Part shown: positions 38,623 through 50,526 of the stretch, piece by piece
Position numbering within the stretch: the stretch's first letter is position 1
Layout of the letters: each line of letters opens with the position of its first letter
Origin: Lysobacter prati
Lineage (GTDB): Bacteria > Pseudomonadota > Gammaproteobacteria > Xanthomonadales > Xanthomonadaceae
Reading direction: 5' to 3'
Assembly (NCBI RefSeq): GCF_009765215.1
Contig: NZ_VLNV01000004.1
Coordinates: forward strand, 1-64,000
Length of the DNA: 64,000 bases
Translations under genes and position numbers: made by a program
Notes under the pieces: generated by a model
What the model saw: only the letters and a program-made list of their open reading frames with translations
What the model was told of the DNA's origin: nothing
The model's database searches: none

Positions 38623-39575
38623 CTGTCACTGATACTCAACAGAGCTCGCGCCAGCGCGGCGCGGCGATGCCTATGTCGATGCTGGACGACGCGCGCCGCC
38701 GCCAGACGCCCAGCGACACACCCATGCTGTGGTTCGATGGCGAACTGGCCAGCGCCGATTCGCTGCAGGCGCCGCTGACCACTCACGCGATGCATTACGG
38801 CACCGGCGTTTTCGAAGGCATCCGCAGCTACGCCACGCGCCAGGGCGCGGCGGTGTTCCGCCTGCCCGAGCACCTGCAGCGCATGCGCAAGGGCGCCGAG
38901 CTGCTGGGCCTGGACTTCGACGTCGAGCGCGCCTTCGAGGCGACGCTGGAGACGCTGCGCGCGAATGACCACCGCGATGCCTACATCCGTCCTCTGGCGT
39001 GGTTCGGCACCGGCAGCATTGGCCTGGACGTCTCGCAACTGACCCAGCACTTCATGGTCGCGACCATGGCCCAGCGCGTGCACCTGGCCGGTGACCGCAC
39101 CCGCCTGACCGTGTCGCCGTGGCGGCGCAATCCAGCCAGCGCGCTGCCACCGCTGAAGCTGTGTGGCGGCTACGTCAACTCGATCCTGGCGAAGCGCGAA
39201 GCCAAGTCGCGGGGATTCGACGAGGCGCTGTTCGTCGACGACGACGGCAACGTGGTCGAGTGCACCGGCGCCAACGTGTTCATGGTGCGAAACGGCCAGG
39301 TCACTGCGGTGGAGCACCGCGACGCCCTCCCCGGCATCACCCGCGACACGCTGATCCGACTGAGCGGTGCGGAGTCACGCACCGTCACCCATCACGAACT
39401 GCTCGATGCCGACGAAGTCTTCGTCTGCGGAACGGCGGCCGAGACCGCGCCCATCGCCGTGCTCGACCGCCGCGAGTTCGGCGACAACCCGATCACGCGC
39501 GAGCTGTCGGCCCTGTACGCCCGCGTCGTGCGCGGTGAAGAGCCGGCGCACGCCGGCTGGCTGACGGCGGTCTGA
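38613..39575 (+). CDS. ilvE: Branched-chain amino acid aminotransferase
   Basis: A 320-residue class-IV PLP transaminase doing the last step for Ile, Val and Leu. H-Y-G-T-G-V-F-E-G-I-R, Y-I-R-P-L, the L-C-G-G-Y-V-N-S-I-L-A-K segment and E-C-T-G-A-N-V-F are typical. The first 35 residues are a variable lead. The GTG at 38613 is favoured over the ATG at 38619 because GGAGG stands 7 nt before it. It overlaps the ilvM stop by 10 bp and sits four bp before ilvA. Confidence 0.93.
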   Translation: MSMTVTDTQQSSRQRGAAMPMSMLDDARRRQTPSDTPMLWFDGELASADSLQAPLTTHAMHYGTGVFEGIRSYATRQGAAVFRLPEHLQRMRKGAELLGLDFDVERAFEATLETLRANDHRDAYIRPLAWFGTGSIGLDVSQLTQHFMVATMAQRVHLAGDRTRLTVSPWRRNPASALPPLKLCGGYVNSILAKREAKSRGFDEALFVDDDGNVVECTGANVFMVRNGQVTAVEHRDALPGITRDTLIRLSGAESRTVTHHELLDADEVFVCGTAAETAPIAVLDRREFGDNPITRELSALYARVVRGEEPAHAGWLTAV

Positions 39576-39579
39576 TGCC

Positions 39580-40688
39580 ATGGACGGCGACGTAAGTTCG
39601 CACGTACAGACCGTCGAAAGCCGGACCGTCGATGTCGGTGACGTACTGGCGGCGCAGGCCCGCCTGCGCCGCTACCTGCCGCCGACCCCGCTCCACTATG
39701 CCGAGCGCTTCGGCTGCTGGCTGAAGCTGGAGAACCTGCAGCGCACCGGCTCCTACAAGGTGCGCGGCGCACTCAATGCGCTGCTGGCGGCGCGCGAGCG
39801 TGGCGACCATCGCACGGTCATCGCCGCGTCCGCCGGAAACCATGCGCAGGGGCTGGCCTGGGCGGCCTACCGCCTCGGCGTCAATGCAATCACCGTGATG
39901 CCACGCTGCGCGCCGCAGACCAAGATCGCCGGCGTCGCCCATTGGGGCGCGACGGTGCGCCTGCATGGCGACAGCTACGACGAGGCAAAGGCCTTCGCGG
40001 CCGAACTGGCCCTGCAGAACGACTACCGCGTGCTGTCGGCCTTCGACGATCCCGACGTGATCGCCGGCCAGGGCACGGTCGGTCTGGAACTGGCGGCGCT
40101 GGGGCCGGACGTGGTGCTGGTGCCGATCGGCGGCGGCGGCCTCGCTTCGGGTGTCGCGCTGGCCCTGAAGTCGCAGGGTGTGCGCATCATCGGCGCCCAG
40201 GTCGAGGGCGTCGATTCGATGTGCCGGGCCCTACGCGGCGACTGCGCGCTGCGCGAACCGGCGGCCACGCTCGCCGACGGCGTGCGCGTCAAGGAACCCG
40301 GTCATCTGACCCGCCAGCTGCTCTCGCACCTGCTCGATGACGTGATCGTCGTGCGCGAAGCGGAGCTGCGCGAAACGCTCGTACGCCTGGCCCTGGAAGA
40401 ACACGTCATCGCCGAGGGCGCCGGCGCGCTGGCCTTGGCCGCGGGCCGTCGCGTCGCGGGCAAACGCAAGTGCGCGGTGGTCTCCGGCGGCAATCTGGAT
40501 GCTGGGGTGCTCGCACAGCTGCTTTCAGAAATACGTCCGCGCGCGCCGCGCCGTCCGCGTCGCCGCCACCGCGAGCACCCGGCGCAGGCGTCTCTGGAGC
40601 CGGCCATCACCACGCTCCGTCCCGCCACACCCAACAACCCACCCATTCGCGCCGCTGCCGTGCGCACCCGCAACGAGGAGCTCACCGC

Positions 40689-40692
<4 letters not shown>
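39580..40692 (+). CDS. ilvA: Threonine dehydratase, regulatory domain absent
   Basis: A 370-residue PLP enzyme converting threonine to 2-oxobutyrate. K60 in T-G-S-Y-K-V-R-G-A binds [12 protein letters not shown] holds phosphate, and the glycine loop is [10 protein letters not shown]. The catalytic core ends near residue 315. The usual biosynthetic enzyme adds about 190 residues of ACT-like domain for isoleucine feedback, which is missing. In its place are about 50 Arg/Pro/Ala-rich residues with no domain pattern. The stop overlaps the leuA ATG (ATGA). The tail may be coding only because it bridges to leuA. Confidence 0.9.
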
Positions 40693-42260
<1,568 letters not shown>

Positions 42261-42265
42261 GAAGA

Positions 42266-42312
42266 GCGCCCTCATCCCAACCCTTCTCCCGCACACGGGA
42301 GACGGGCTTTCA
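42266..42312. repeat. Palindromic repeat family B inside the leu operon
   Basis: CCCTTCTCCCG-CACA-CGGGAGACGGG (42281-42306) has one mismatch in the stem and is framed by GCCCTCATCCCAACC. It occupies most of the 73-bp gap between leuA and leuC, the only long gap in the operon besides the one before ilvC. It may pause or trim the transcript there. Confidence 0.65.
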
Positions 42313-42333
42313 AGCACAAACCAAAGCCAGCCA

Positions 42334-43782
42334 ATGACCAGCCAAGCACCGCGCACCTTGTTCGACAAACTGTGGGACGCCCACCTCGTCACGTCGGAAA
42401 GCGAGACCGCGCCGGCCACGCTCTACATCGACCTGCACCTGATTCACGAAGTGACATCGCCGCAGGCCTTCGCGGAGCTCGATGAACGCAACCTGCCGGT
42501 GCGCCGCCCGGAACTGACCAAGGGCACGCTCGACCATTCCACGCCCACCCTGCCGGTCGGTGCCGATGGCCAGCACCCCTACGTCAACGCCGAGGCGCGC
42601 GCTCAGGTCGACAAGCTGCGCGAGAACTGCATGCGCTTCGGCGTCGAGCTGTTCGACTACGACAGCCCGCAGCGCGGCATCGTCCACGTCATGGGCCCGG
42701 AGCTGGGCCTGACCCAGCCCGGCCAGACCATCGTCTGCGGCGACAGCCACACCGCGACCCACGGCGCGTTCGGTGCACTGGCGTTCGGCATCGGCACCAG
42801 CGAAGTCGGCCACGTGCTGGCCACGCAATGCCTGCTGCAACGCAAGCCGAAGACGCTGTCGATCACCATCGACGGCGCGCTGGCTACCGGCGTCAGCGCC
42901 AAGGACCTGATCCTGCACGTGATCGGCGTGATCGGCGTCAACGGCGGCACAGGCCATGTCATCGAGTACCGCGGCTCCACCATCCGGGCGCTGTCGATGG
43001 AGCAACGGATGACGGTGTGCAACATGTCGATCGAGGCAGGTGCCCGCGCCGGACTGATCGCGCCGGACGAAGTCACCTTCAATTACCTGCGCGGACGGCC
43101 GCGCGTACCGCAGGGGGCTGCGTTCGATTCGGCAGTCGCGCAGTGGCGCGGGTTCGGCACTGACGAAGGCGCGCGTTTCGACCGCGAGGTCCGCATCGAT
43201 GCCGCCGACATCCAGCCGACGGTGACCTGGGGCACCCATCCGGGCCAGGTCGCGGCAATCGCCGCGCACGTACCTGCCTCCGGCGACGGCGACCAGGCCA
43301 AGGCCCTCGACTACATGGGCTGGCAGGCAGGTCAGGCGCTGGCCGGCCGCCCGGTCGATGTGGTCTTCGTCGGCAGCTGCACGAACTCGCGCCTGTCCGA
43401 CCTGCGCGAAACCGCCAGCGTGCTGCGCGGACGCCATGTGCATCCCCGCGTACGCATGCTGGTGGTGCCGGGTTCGGAGCAGGTCAAGCGCGAGGCCGAG
43501 GCCGAAGGCATCGACCAGATCGTGCGTGCCGCCGGTGCCGAATGGCGCGAGCCCGGGTGTTCGATGTGCATCGCGATGAACGGCGACCTGGTCGGCCCGG
43601 GGCAGCTCGCCGTGTCCACCAGCAATCGCAATTTCGAAGGACGACAGGGCAAGGGCGCGCGCACCGTGCTGGCGTCGCCGCTGACGGCGGCCGCATGCGC
43701 GGTCGCCGGCGAGATCACCGATCCACGACCGTACCTGACGACGTTGCCGGCACAACTGGCTGAAACCCTGGAGGTGGCCTGA
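42334..43782 (+). CDS. leuC: 3-Isopropylmalate dehydratase large subunit
   Basis: A 482-residue aconitase-family large subunit that, with LeuD, isomerises 2- to 3-isopropylmalate. The 4Fe-4S ligands lie in V-G-S-C-T-N-S-R and [24 protein letters not shown] and K-G-T-L-D-H-S-T are typical. ATG 42334 gives the family start [10 protein letters not shown]. There is only a weak ribosome-binding site (CCAGCC). Its stop overlaps the leuD start (TGATG). Confidence 0.97.
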   Translation: MTSQAPRTLFDKLWDAHLVTSESETAPATLYIDLHLIHEVTSPQAFAELDERNLPVRRPELTKGTLDHSTPTLPVGADGQHPYVNAEARAQVDKLRENCMRFGVELFDYDSPQRGIVHVMGPELGLTQPGQTIVCGDSHTATHGAFGALAFGIGTSEVGHVLATQCLLQRKPKTLSITIDGALATGVSAKDLILHVIGVIGVNGGTGHVIEYRGSTIRALSMEQRMTVCNMSIEAGARAGLIAPDEVTFNYLRGRPRVPQGAAFDSAVAQWRGFGTDEGARFDREVRIDAADIQPTVTWGTHPGQVAAIAAHVPASGDGDQAKALDYMGWQAGQALAGRPVDVVFVGSCTNSRLSDLRETASVLRGRHVHPRVRMLVVPGSEQVKREAEAEGIDQIVRAAGAEWREPGCSMCIAMNGDLVGPGQLAVSTSNRNFEGRQGKGARTVLASPLTAAACAVAGEITDPRPYLTTLPAQLAETLEVA

Positions 43783-44396
43783 TGCGCCCGTTTACCGAAC
43801 TCACCTCGCGCACGGTGGTGCTGCGCGAACGCAACATCGACACCGACCAGATCATCCCGGCGCGGTTCCTGACCACGACGCAGCGCCAGGGCCTGGGCCA
43901 GTTCGCCTTCAACGACTGGCGGCGCCTGCCTGACGGCTCGCTCAATCCCGACTTCGCCTTCAACCGCGCCGAGAACGCCGGCGCGGGCATCCTCGTCGCC
44001 GGCCGCAACTTCGGTTGCGGTTCCTCGCGCGAGCATGCGCCGTGGGCGCTGGCCGACCTCGGCCTGCGCGCGGTGATCAGCGCCGAGATCGCCGACATCT
44101 TCCGCAGCAACGCGCTCAAGAACGGCCTGCTGCCGATCGTGCTCGACGAGTCCGTCGTCGATGAACTGCTGGAACGGCCAGGCATCGAACTGCACATCGA
44201 CATCGCGGATCGCAGCGTGACCTTGCCCGGCGGCAGCCGCGTCGAGTTCCCGCTCGATGCCTTCGCCCGGACCTGCCTGCTCGAAGGCGTCGACCAGCTC
44301 GGCTACCTGCTGCGCCAGGACGAGGCCATCAGTCGCTTCGAATCAACGCGCGCCACCCATTCGCCGTCCAACCAGGAGTTCGTCCATGCAAGCTGA
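43782..44396 (+). CDS. leuD: 3-Isopropylmalate dehydratase small subunit
   Basis: A 204-residue partner of LeuC carrying the swivelling substrate domain. [13 protein letters not shown] and [17 protein letters not shown] are signature stretches, then [12 protein letters not shown]. Length normal. The start overlaps the leuC stop and the 3' end overlaps leuB by 11 bp. Confidence 0.97.
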   Translation: MRPFTELTSRTVVLRERNIDTDQIIPARFLTTTQRQGLGQFAFNDWRRLPDGSLNPDFAFNRAENAGAGILVAGRNFGCGSSREHAPWALADLGLRAVISAEIADIFRSNALKNGLLPIVLDESVVDELLERPGIELHIDIADRSVTLPGGSRVEFPLDAFARTCLLEGVDQLGYLLRQDEAISRFESTRATHSPSNQEFVHAS

Positions 44397-45474
44397 CATC
44401 GTCGTTCTTCCCGGCGACGGCATTGGCCCGGAGGTCACCGCTGCTGCGGTCGAGGTGCTGCGCGCAGTGGCGCAGCGCTATGGCCACGTGTTCCGTTTCG
44501 AACAGCACCTGATCGGCGGCGCCGCCATCGATGCCACCGGCTCGCCGTTGCCGCCGGAAACACTGACCGCGGCGCGTCGCGCCGATGCGGTGCTGCTGGG
44601 TGCCGTTGGCGGCCCGAAGTGGTCAGACCCCAAGGCGGCGGTGCGCCCGGAGCAGGGCCTGCTGGCGATCCGCAAGGCGATGGGCCTGTACGCCAACCTG
44701 CGTCCGGTCAAGCCGCATCCGGCCGCGCTCGGCGCCTCGCCGATCAAGCCGCACCTGCTCAACGGCGTCGACCTGGTGGTCGTACGCGAGCTCACCGGCG
44801 GCATCTACTTCGGTGCCAAGCAGCGCGGCAGCGATTCGGCCAGCGATCTGTGCGAGTACACCGTCGCCGAGATCGAGCGCGTGGTCCGTCGCGCCTGCAC
44901 GCTGGCGCGCGAGCGTCGCGGCCATGTCACCTCGGTCGACAAAGCCAACGTGCTGGAGACGTCGCGGCTGTGGCGCGAGGTAACCACACGGGTCGTGCGC
45001 GACGAGTTTCCCGACATCACGCTCGAACACCAGCTCGTCGACTCGATGGCGATGCACTTGCTGGCCAAGCCGCGCGAGTACGACGTGATCGTCACCGAGA
45101 ACATGTTCGGCGACATCCTTACCGACGAGGCGTCGATGCTTGCCGGCTCGCTCGGGCTGCTCCCGTCGGCTTCGCTGGGCGAAGGCCGGGTCGGACTGTA
45201 CGAGCCGATCCATGGCTCGGCGCCTGACATCGCCGGCCGCGGCATCGCCAACCCCTACGCCACGATCCTCAGCACGGCGTTGCTGCTGCGTCATTCGCTC
45301 GGCCTGGAAAGCGAGGCACGCTGCATCGAGAAGGCAGTCGGGGCGGCGCTCGACGCCGGAGTGTTCACCGCCGACATCGCCGCGGCCGGGCGCGGCGTCA
45401 GCACCCAGGCGGCGACAGCCGCGGTACTGGCGCAGCTGCAGATCGAATGTGAGCCGGTGGTGATGCGCGACTAA
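44386..45474 (+). CDS. leuB: 3-Isopropylmalate dehydrogenase
   Basis: A 362-residue NAD-dependent enzyme that oxidises and decarboxylates 3-isopropylmalate, the last leucine-specific step before Ilv[10 protein letters not shown] opens the fold, [10 protein letters not shown] is the substrate loop, D-K-A-N-V-L-E, and [13 protein letters not shown] is the NAD loop. AGGAG lies 7 nt before ATG 44386. It is the last gene of the operon; no clear terminator hairpin is seen before the next gene, 73 bp on. Confidence 0.97.
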   Translation: MQADIVVLPGDGIGPEVTAAAVEVLRAVAQRYGHVFRFEQHLIGGAAIDATGSPLPPETLTAARRADAVLLGAVGGPKWSDPKAAVRPEQGLLAIRKAMGLYANLRPVKPHPAALGASPIKPHLLNGVDLVVVRELTGGIYFGAKQRGSDSASDLCEYTVAEIERVVRRACTLARERRGHVTSVDKANVLETSRLWREVTTRVVRDEFPDITLEHQLVDSMAMHLLAKPREYDVIVTENMFGDILTDEASMLAGSLGLLPSASLGEGRVGLYEPIHGSAPDIAGRGIANPYATILSTALLLRHSLGLESEARCIEKAVGAALDAGVFTADIAAAGRGVSTQAATAAVLAQLQIECEPVVMRD

Positions 45475-45547
45475 AGGTTTCGTTGCCGGGAACCGTGCGG
45501 CCTGCGCTTTGATGGCGCAGTCACGGCCGCGCGACTAGGGTGCGCGC

Positions 45548-46165
45548 ATGACGCGCACCCTCCGGCTTGCCACCACGGTCATCGCCCTGCTGATTCTGTC
45601 GGCATGCCGATCTGCGGGCGACTCGCCGCCGTCCGACGCTCATCGGCAGCAGCCTGCGGACGCCTTCTTCGCCAACCTGCAGACACTGTGCGGCAAGGCA
45701 TTCGCAGGTCGCATCGTGGTCGACGAACCGCCGACGCCGGGGAACCCGTATGCCGGCAAGGCCCTGATCATGCATGTCCGCCAGTGCGAGCGCGACCGCG
45801 TCGCCATCCCTTTCCACGTCGGCGACGATCACTCCCGCTCGCTGCTGCTGACGCGCACCGCCTCCGGTCTCACGCTTGCTCACGATCGCCGTAACCGTGA
45901 TGGCAGCCCGGACAAGCTGACGCTGTACGGCGGCGCCACGATCGACCGTGGCAGCGCCACGCGTCAGGTGTTTCCGGTCGACGCCCGCTCCAAGGCCTTG
46001 TTCCAGCGCAACGAGCGCAACGACTCGGTCACCAATGTGTGGACACTGGAGATCGAGCCAGGCCAGATGGCCGCCTACGAACGCTCGCGCCCGGGTCGCC
46101 GGTTCCGCATCGAATTCGACCTGACCCGCCCGGTGCCGCCACCGCCGGCACCGTGGGGCTGGTAG
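45548..46165 (+). CDS. Lipoprotein of unknown function
   Basis: A 205-residue protein. Residues 1-20 form a lipoprotein signal with L-S-A-C (C20). The mature part has C-G-K-A-F-A-G-R-I and H-V-R-Q-C-E-R-D, so a disulfide is possible, then a beta-rich middle (L-T-L-Y-G-G-A-T-I-D) and a final R-F-R-I-E-F-D-L-T-R-P-V with a Pro-rich tail. No family is named. Its 3' end lies 6 bp from the end of the convergent RND pump gene. Confidence 0.75.
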   Translation: MTRTLRLATTVIALLILSACRSAGDSPPSDAHRQQPADAFFANLQTLCGKAFAGRIVVDEPPTPGNPYAGKALIMHVRQCERDRVAIPFHVGDDHSRSLLLTRTASGLTLAHDRRNRDGSPDKLTLYGGATIDRGSATRQVFPVDARSKALFQRNERNDSVTNVWTLEIEPGQMAAYERSRPGRRFRIEFDLTRPVPPPPAPWGW

Positions 46166-46171
46166 CCAGCG

Positions 46172-49100
46172 TTACCGCGCGGGCGCCTTCACCCGGAACC
46201 ACGCCGCATAGAGCGCCGGCAGGAACAGCAGCGTCAGGAACGTTGCCACCGTCAGCCCACCCATGATGGCCACCGCCATCGGCCCGAAGAACGCGCTGCG
46301 CGACAGCGGGATCATCGCCAGGATCGCCGCCAGCGCGGTCAGCACGATCGGCCGGAAGCGGCGCACGGTGGCCTCGACGATCGCCTGCCAATGTTCGGCG
46401 CCGGCGATGATGTCGTGCTCGATCTGGTCGACCAGGATCACCGAGTTGCGCATGATCATGCCCGCCAGCGCGATCGTGCCTAGCATCGCCACGAAGCCGA
46501 ACGGCACCCGGAACACCAGCAGGAACAAGGTCACGCCGATCAGTCCCAGCGGCGCGGTCAGCAGCACCAGGAAGCTGCGCGAGAAGCTGCGCAGCTGCAT
46601 CATCAGCAGCGTGAACACCGCGAACAGGAACAGCGGCACACCGGCGACGATCGAGTTCTGTCCGCGGGCGGAGTCCTCGACGCTGCCACCGACATCGATG
46701 GAGTAGCCGTACGGCAACTTCGCGCGCAGCTCGTCCAGCGTCGGCGAGATCTGCGCGGTGACCGTCGCCGGTTGCGTGCCGTCGTAGATGTCGGCGCGCA
46801 CGGTCATGGTCGGGCTGCGGTCGCGGTGCCAGATGATGCCTTCCTCGAAGCCATACTCGAGCGTGGCGATCTGGGTCAGCGGCACGCTCTGGCCGCTCTG
46901 CGTGGGCACCATCAGGCTGCTGAGCATCTCCAGCCGCAGGCGCTCCTCGGCCGGACCACGCAGCAGCATCTCGACCAGCTCGTTGCCCTCGCGGTAGGTA
47001 CTCACGTGCGAGCCCGACAGCGAGCTCGACAGGAACTGCGCCAATCGCGCCGAACTCACGCCCAGCGCGCGCGCACGCTCCTGGTCGACGACCAGGCGCA
47101 CGACCTTGTTCGGCTCGTCCCAATCGAAGTTGACGTTGACCACGTGCGGGTTGGCGCGGATCTTCTTCTGTACGTCGTAGGCAATCTTGCGAACCTGGTC
47201 GATGTGCTCACCCGACACGCGGAACTGCACCGGATAGCCCACCGGCGGTCCGTTCTCCAGACGCGTCACGCGCATCTGCAGTTCGGGGAAGCGCTTGAAC
47301 ACGTCCTCGATCAACCAGTGGCGAATGTCCTCGCGCGCTTCCAGGTTTTTCGGCGTCAGCACGAACTGGGCGAAGTTGGCCGCCGGCAGCTGCTGATCCA
47401 GCGGCAGGTAGTAGCGCGGCGAACCGGTGCCGACGTAGGCGACGTAGCTGGCCAGGTCCTTGCGGCCGGCGAGAATCTTCTCCAGGCGCTCGGCCTGTTC
47501 CGTGGTTGCACGCAGCGAGCTGCCCTCGGCCAGCTCGACGTCGACCATCAATTCGGGCCGTGTCGAATCCGGGAAGAACTGCTGCGGCACGAAGCGGAAG
47601 GCGAACAGCGAAGCCACGAACGCGGCCGCGGTGACGGCGATCACCAGCCAGCGACGACGCACGCAGAACGTCACCCAACCGCGGAATCGCGTGTAGAACT
47701 TGCTGGCGTAGGGGTCGTGGACGTGGCCGTCGATCGGCGGCTTCGGCGCGAGGTAATCGTGGAAGGCAGGGAAGCGGTCGGCCAGGCGCTCGCGGAAACC
47801 GCGCCAGCGCGCCGCCAACGAGCCCGGCTTCGGCGGCGGCGCGGCGTGGCCGTAGTCGGGCAGCAGCTTGTCGCCGAGGTAAGGAATGAAGGCGACCGCT
47901 GCGATCCACGACACGATCAGCGCAATGGTCACCACTTCGAACAGCGAACGCGTGTATTCGCCAGTGCTCGAACGCGCGGTGGCGATCGGCAGGAAGCCCG
48001 CCGCAGTGATCAGCGTGCCGGTGAGCATCGGGAACGCCGTGCTTTCCCAGGCGAAGGCGGCAGCCTTCAGGCGGCTGAAGCCCTGCTCCATCTTGATGGC
48101 CATCATCTCCACCGCGATGATCGCGTCGTCGACGAGCAGGCCCAGCGCCAGCACCAGCGCGCCCAGCGAGATCTTGTGCAGGCCGACGCCGAAGAACGAC
48201 ATCACCGCGAAGGTCATCGCCAGCACCAGCGGGATCGACAGTGCCACGACGAGGCCGGTGCGCAGTCCGAGCGAGAAGAAGCTCACCAGCAGCACGATGG
48301 CCACGGCCTCGGTCAGCACCTTGATGAACTCGCCAACTGATTCTTCGACGGCGGCTGGCTGGTCGGCGACCTTGCGCAGCTGCATGCCCGCCGGCAGCGT
48401 CCTCTGCAGGGCGGCGAACTCGCCCTCCAGGGTCCTGCCGAGCTTGAGGATGTCGCCACCCTCCTTCATCGCTACCCCTATCCCGATCGCGTCCTCGCCC
48501 ATGAAACGCATGCGCGGCGCCGGCGGATCGGAGAAGCCGCGGCGCACGTCGGCGACGTCGCCGAGGCGGAAGGTGCGATCGCCAACGCGGATCGGGAACT
48601 CGCGGATCTGCTCGACCGACTTGAACTTGCCGCCCACGCGCAGCGGCACGCGCGTGCTGCCGGTCTCGAAGAAGCCGGCGGGCACCATCGCGTTCTGCTC
48701 GTCGAGCGCCTGCTGCACCGCCGAGGCGGGGATGCCGAGCGTGGCCAGCTTGACGTTGGACAGTTCGATCCAGACCTTCTCGTCCTGGACGCCGAACAGT
48801 TCGATCTTGCCGACATCGGGTTTCGACTGCAGCGCCAACTGCACGCGCTCGGCGTAGTCCTTGAGCACGGCGTAGTCGAAGCCCTTGCCGGTCAGCGCGT
48901 AGATGTTGCCGAACGTGTCGCCGAACTCGTCATTGAAGAACGGCCCGACGACATCACTGGGGAGGGTCGGACGAATGTCGCCGACCTTCTTGCGCACCTG
49001 GTACCACAGCGGGCCAATGTCGGTGGAGCGCAGCGAATCCTTGGCGATGAACATCACCTGCGATTCGCCGGCGCGCGAGTACGAGCGGATGAACTCGTAC

Positions 49101-49333
49101 TGGCCGGTTTCCATCAGCTTCTTTTCGACGCGCTCGGTGACTTGGCGCGAGACCTCCTCGGCAGTCGCGCCCGGCCATAGCGTGCGGATCACCATCACCT
49201 TGAAGGTAAAGGACGGATCTTCGCTGCGGCCCAGCTTGAGGTACGAGAAGGTGCCGGCGATGGCCATCACCAGCATCGCGTAGACGATCAGGCTGCGATG
49301 GCGCAGCGCCCATTCGGAAAGGTTGAAGCGCAT
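46172..49333 (-). CDS. RND efflux permease
   Basis: A 1053-residue proton-driven inner-membrane pump of the AcrB/MexF superfamily (HAE1-like). There are twelve membrane helices and two large periplasmic loops. The proton-relay pair is D-D in L-G-L-L-V-D-D-A-I-I-A-V-E, with F-L-P-I-A and P-L-G-L-I-G-V-T-L around it. There is an unusual 60-residue cytoplasmic insert between helices 6 and 7 with P-P-P-K-P-G-S. Exported substrates are unknown. It is transcribed after the adaptor with a 3-bp gap and shares control with the divergent TetR gene. The outer-membrane partner may be the TolC at 52131. Confidence 0.93.
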   Translation of the reverse strand: MRFNLSEWALRHRSLIVYAMLVMAIAGTFSYLKLGRSEDPSFTFKVMVIRTLWPGATAEEVSRQVTERVEKKLMETGQYEFIRSYSRAGESQVMFIAKDSLRSTDIGPLWYQVRKKVGDIRPTLPSDVVGPFFNDEFGDTFGNIYALTGKGFDYAVLKDYAERVQLALQSKPDVGKIELFGVQDEKVWIELSNVKLATLGIPASAVQQALDEQNAMVPAGFFETGSTRVPLRVGGKFKSVEQIREFPIRVGDRTFRLGDVADVRRGFSDPPAPRMRFMGEDAIGIGVAMKEGGDILKLGRTLEGEFAALQRTLPAGMQLRKVADQPAAVEESVGEFIKVLTEAVAIVLLVSFFSLGLRTGLVVALSIPLVLAMTFAVMSFFGVGLHKISLGALVLALGLLVDDAIIAVEMMAIKMEQGFSRLKAAAFAWESTAFPMLTGTLITAAGFLPIATARSSTGEYTRSLFEVVTIALIVSWIAAVAFIPYLGDKLLPDYGHAAPPPKPGSLAARWRGFRERLADRFPAFHDYLAPKPPIDGHVHDPYASKFYTRFRGWVTFCVRRRWLVIAVTAAAFVASLFAFRFVPQQFFPDSTRPELMVDVELAEGSSLRATTEQAERLEKILAGRKDLASYVAYVGTGSPRYYLPLDQQLPAANFAQFVLTPKNLEAREDIRHWLIEDVFKRFPELQMRVTRLENGPPVGYPVQFRVSGEHIDQVRKIAYDVQKKIRANPHVVNVNFDWDEPNKVVRLVVDQERARALGVSSARLAQFLSSSLSGSHVSTYREGNELVEMLLRGPAEERLRLEMLSSLMVPTQSGQSVPLTQIATLEYGFEEGIIWHRDRSPTMTVRADIYDGTQPATVTAQISPTLDELRAKLPYGYSIDVGGSVEDSARGQNSIVAGVPLFLFAVFTLLMMQLRSFSRSFLVLLTAPLGLIGVTLFLLVFRVPFGFVAMLGTIALAGMIMRNSVILVDQIEHDIIAGAEHWQAIVEATVRRFRPIVLTALAAILAMIPLSRSAFFGPMAVAIMGGLTVATFLTLLFLPALYAAWFRVKAPAR

Positions 49334-49336
49334 GGC

Positions 49337-50449
49337 TCAGTTCGCCGTCACGGGACGGTTGTCGCGATCGACCGGCTGTACCTTCTGGCCGATGCGCAGC
49401 AGATGGCCGCCGGCGGCGACCACCCAGTCGTCGGCGTCGATGCCACTGATCACCGGCACGCGATCCTCGCCGAACGGTCCGGTCTGCACCGGCTGCAGCT
49501 TCAACGTCGAGGTCTTCGGGTCGACCACGAACACGGCATTGCCCTGGGGACCGCGCTGCACTGCCGCCAACGGAACGCTGAGGTCGCCCTGGCCATGGCC
49601 GGGCAGATAGACGCGCGCACTCTGGCCCAGTTCGAGCGCGCCGGCCGGCGCATCGACGCTGATCCGCGCCGCAAAGGTGCGCGAGGCCGGATCGGCCGCC
49701 GGCGATATCTCGCGGATGAGACCGGGCCAGCGCTTGCCCGGCTCCGACCACGCCTCCACCAGCACCGGCTGCCCCGGCTTGATCGTCGAGACGATGCTCT
49801 CGGGCAAGGCGAAGGCGACTTCGCGCGCCCCATCGGCGGCCAGTGAGAACACGGCCTGGCCGGCGGCGACGACCTGGCCTGCCTCGGCGCTGCGCGTGGC
49901 GATCACGCCGTCAGCCGGTGCCCGCAGCTGCGAGTAGGCGGCCTGGTTGCGGGCGACCTCGAGATTGGCGCGGGCGGAATTGACCTGCCCCTGCGCGGCC
50001 TGGGTCGCGGCGTTCTGCGCGTCGAGCGTGGAACGGCTGACCAGCTGGTCGTTGGCAAGGCGGGCGAAACGGACCTGGTCGGCCTTGGCGCGACCAAGTT
50101 CGGCCTCGGCCGCCGCCAGCTCCGCCTGCGCCGCCCGCGCCCGCGCCTGCAGGTCGCCCGGGTCGAGCACGGCCAGCACGTCGCCCTTGCGCACGTGCGC
50201 ACCAACGTCGACCTTGCGCTCGATCAGCTTGCCGTCGACGCGGAACGACAACGGACTTTCCTGGCGTGCGCGCACTTCGCCGGCGAAGGCGGTGGCCGTC
50301 TGGTTCGAAGCCCCGGGGCGGGTCACCAGCACCGGGCGGGCGTTCTCCTCCGGCTTGGTGTCACTGCTGCAGGCGGCCAGGGCCAGGGTCGAAAGGCCAA
50401 GCATCGCGACCAGGGCGAGGCCGGCAGCGGTGGGGGGACGGCTGCGCAT
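49337..50449 (-). CDS. RND periplasmic adaptor (lipoprotein)
   Basis: A 370-residue membrane-fusion protein. Lipobox L-A-A-C puts the lipid on C27. F-R-V-D-G-K-L, V-G-A-H-V-R-K-G-D-V-L-A and Y-S-Q-L-R-A-P-A-D-G-V-I are the two lipoyl halves, around a coiled-coil hairpin of about 65 Ala/Glu/Arg-rich residues (about 105-170). A beta-barrel region with P-A-A-D-P-A-S-R-T-F follows. It links the pump to an outer-membrane channel. First gene of a two-gene unit divergent from TetR. Confidence 0.93.
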   Translation of the reverse strand: MRSRPPTAAGLALVAMLGLSTLALAACSSDTKPEENARPVLVTRPGASNQTATAFAGEVRARQESPLSFRVDGKLIERKVDVGAHVRKGDVLAVLDPGDLQARARAAQAELAAAEAELGRAKADQVRFARLANDQLVSRSTLDAQNAATQAAQGQVNSARANLEVARNQAAYSQLRAPADGVIATRSAEAGQVVAAGQAVFSLAADGAREVAFALPESIVSTIKPGQPVLVEAWSEPGKRWPGLIREISPAADPASRTFAARISVDAPAGALELGQSARVYLPGHGQGDLSVPLAAVQRGPQGNAVFVVDPKTSTLKLQPVQTGPFGEDRVPVISGIDADDWVVAAGGHLLRIGQKVQPVDRDNRPVTAN

Positions 50450-50526
50450 TGCAGAGGACCTCGAGGTTAATTATTGTACCTGGCGGTACTGTATAAATAT
50501 CAAACTCAATAGTCTAGTATTCCAGC
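50450..50526. promoter_or_regulatory. Divergent promoter and TetR-type operator
   Basis: An AT-rich 77-bp gap between the pump operon and tetR. GTACC-TGGC-GGTAC (50476-50489) is an inverted repeat lying between TATAAA (50492-50497, + strand -10) and, on the minus strand, TACAAT (50473-50478). A repressor bound here would block both promoters, the usual TetR arrangement. Confidence 0.65.
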
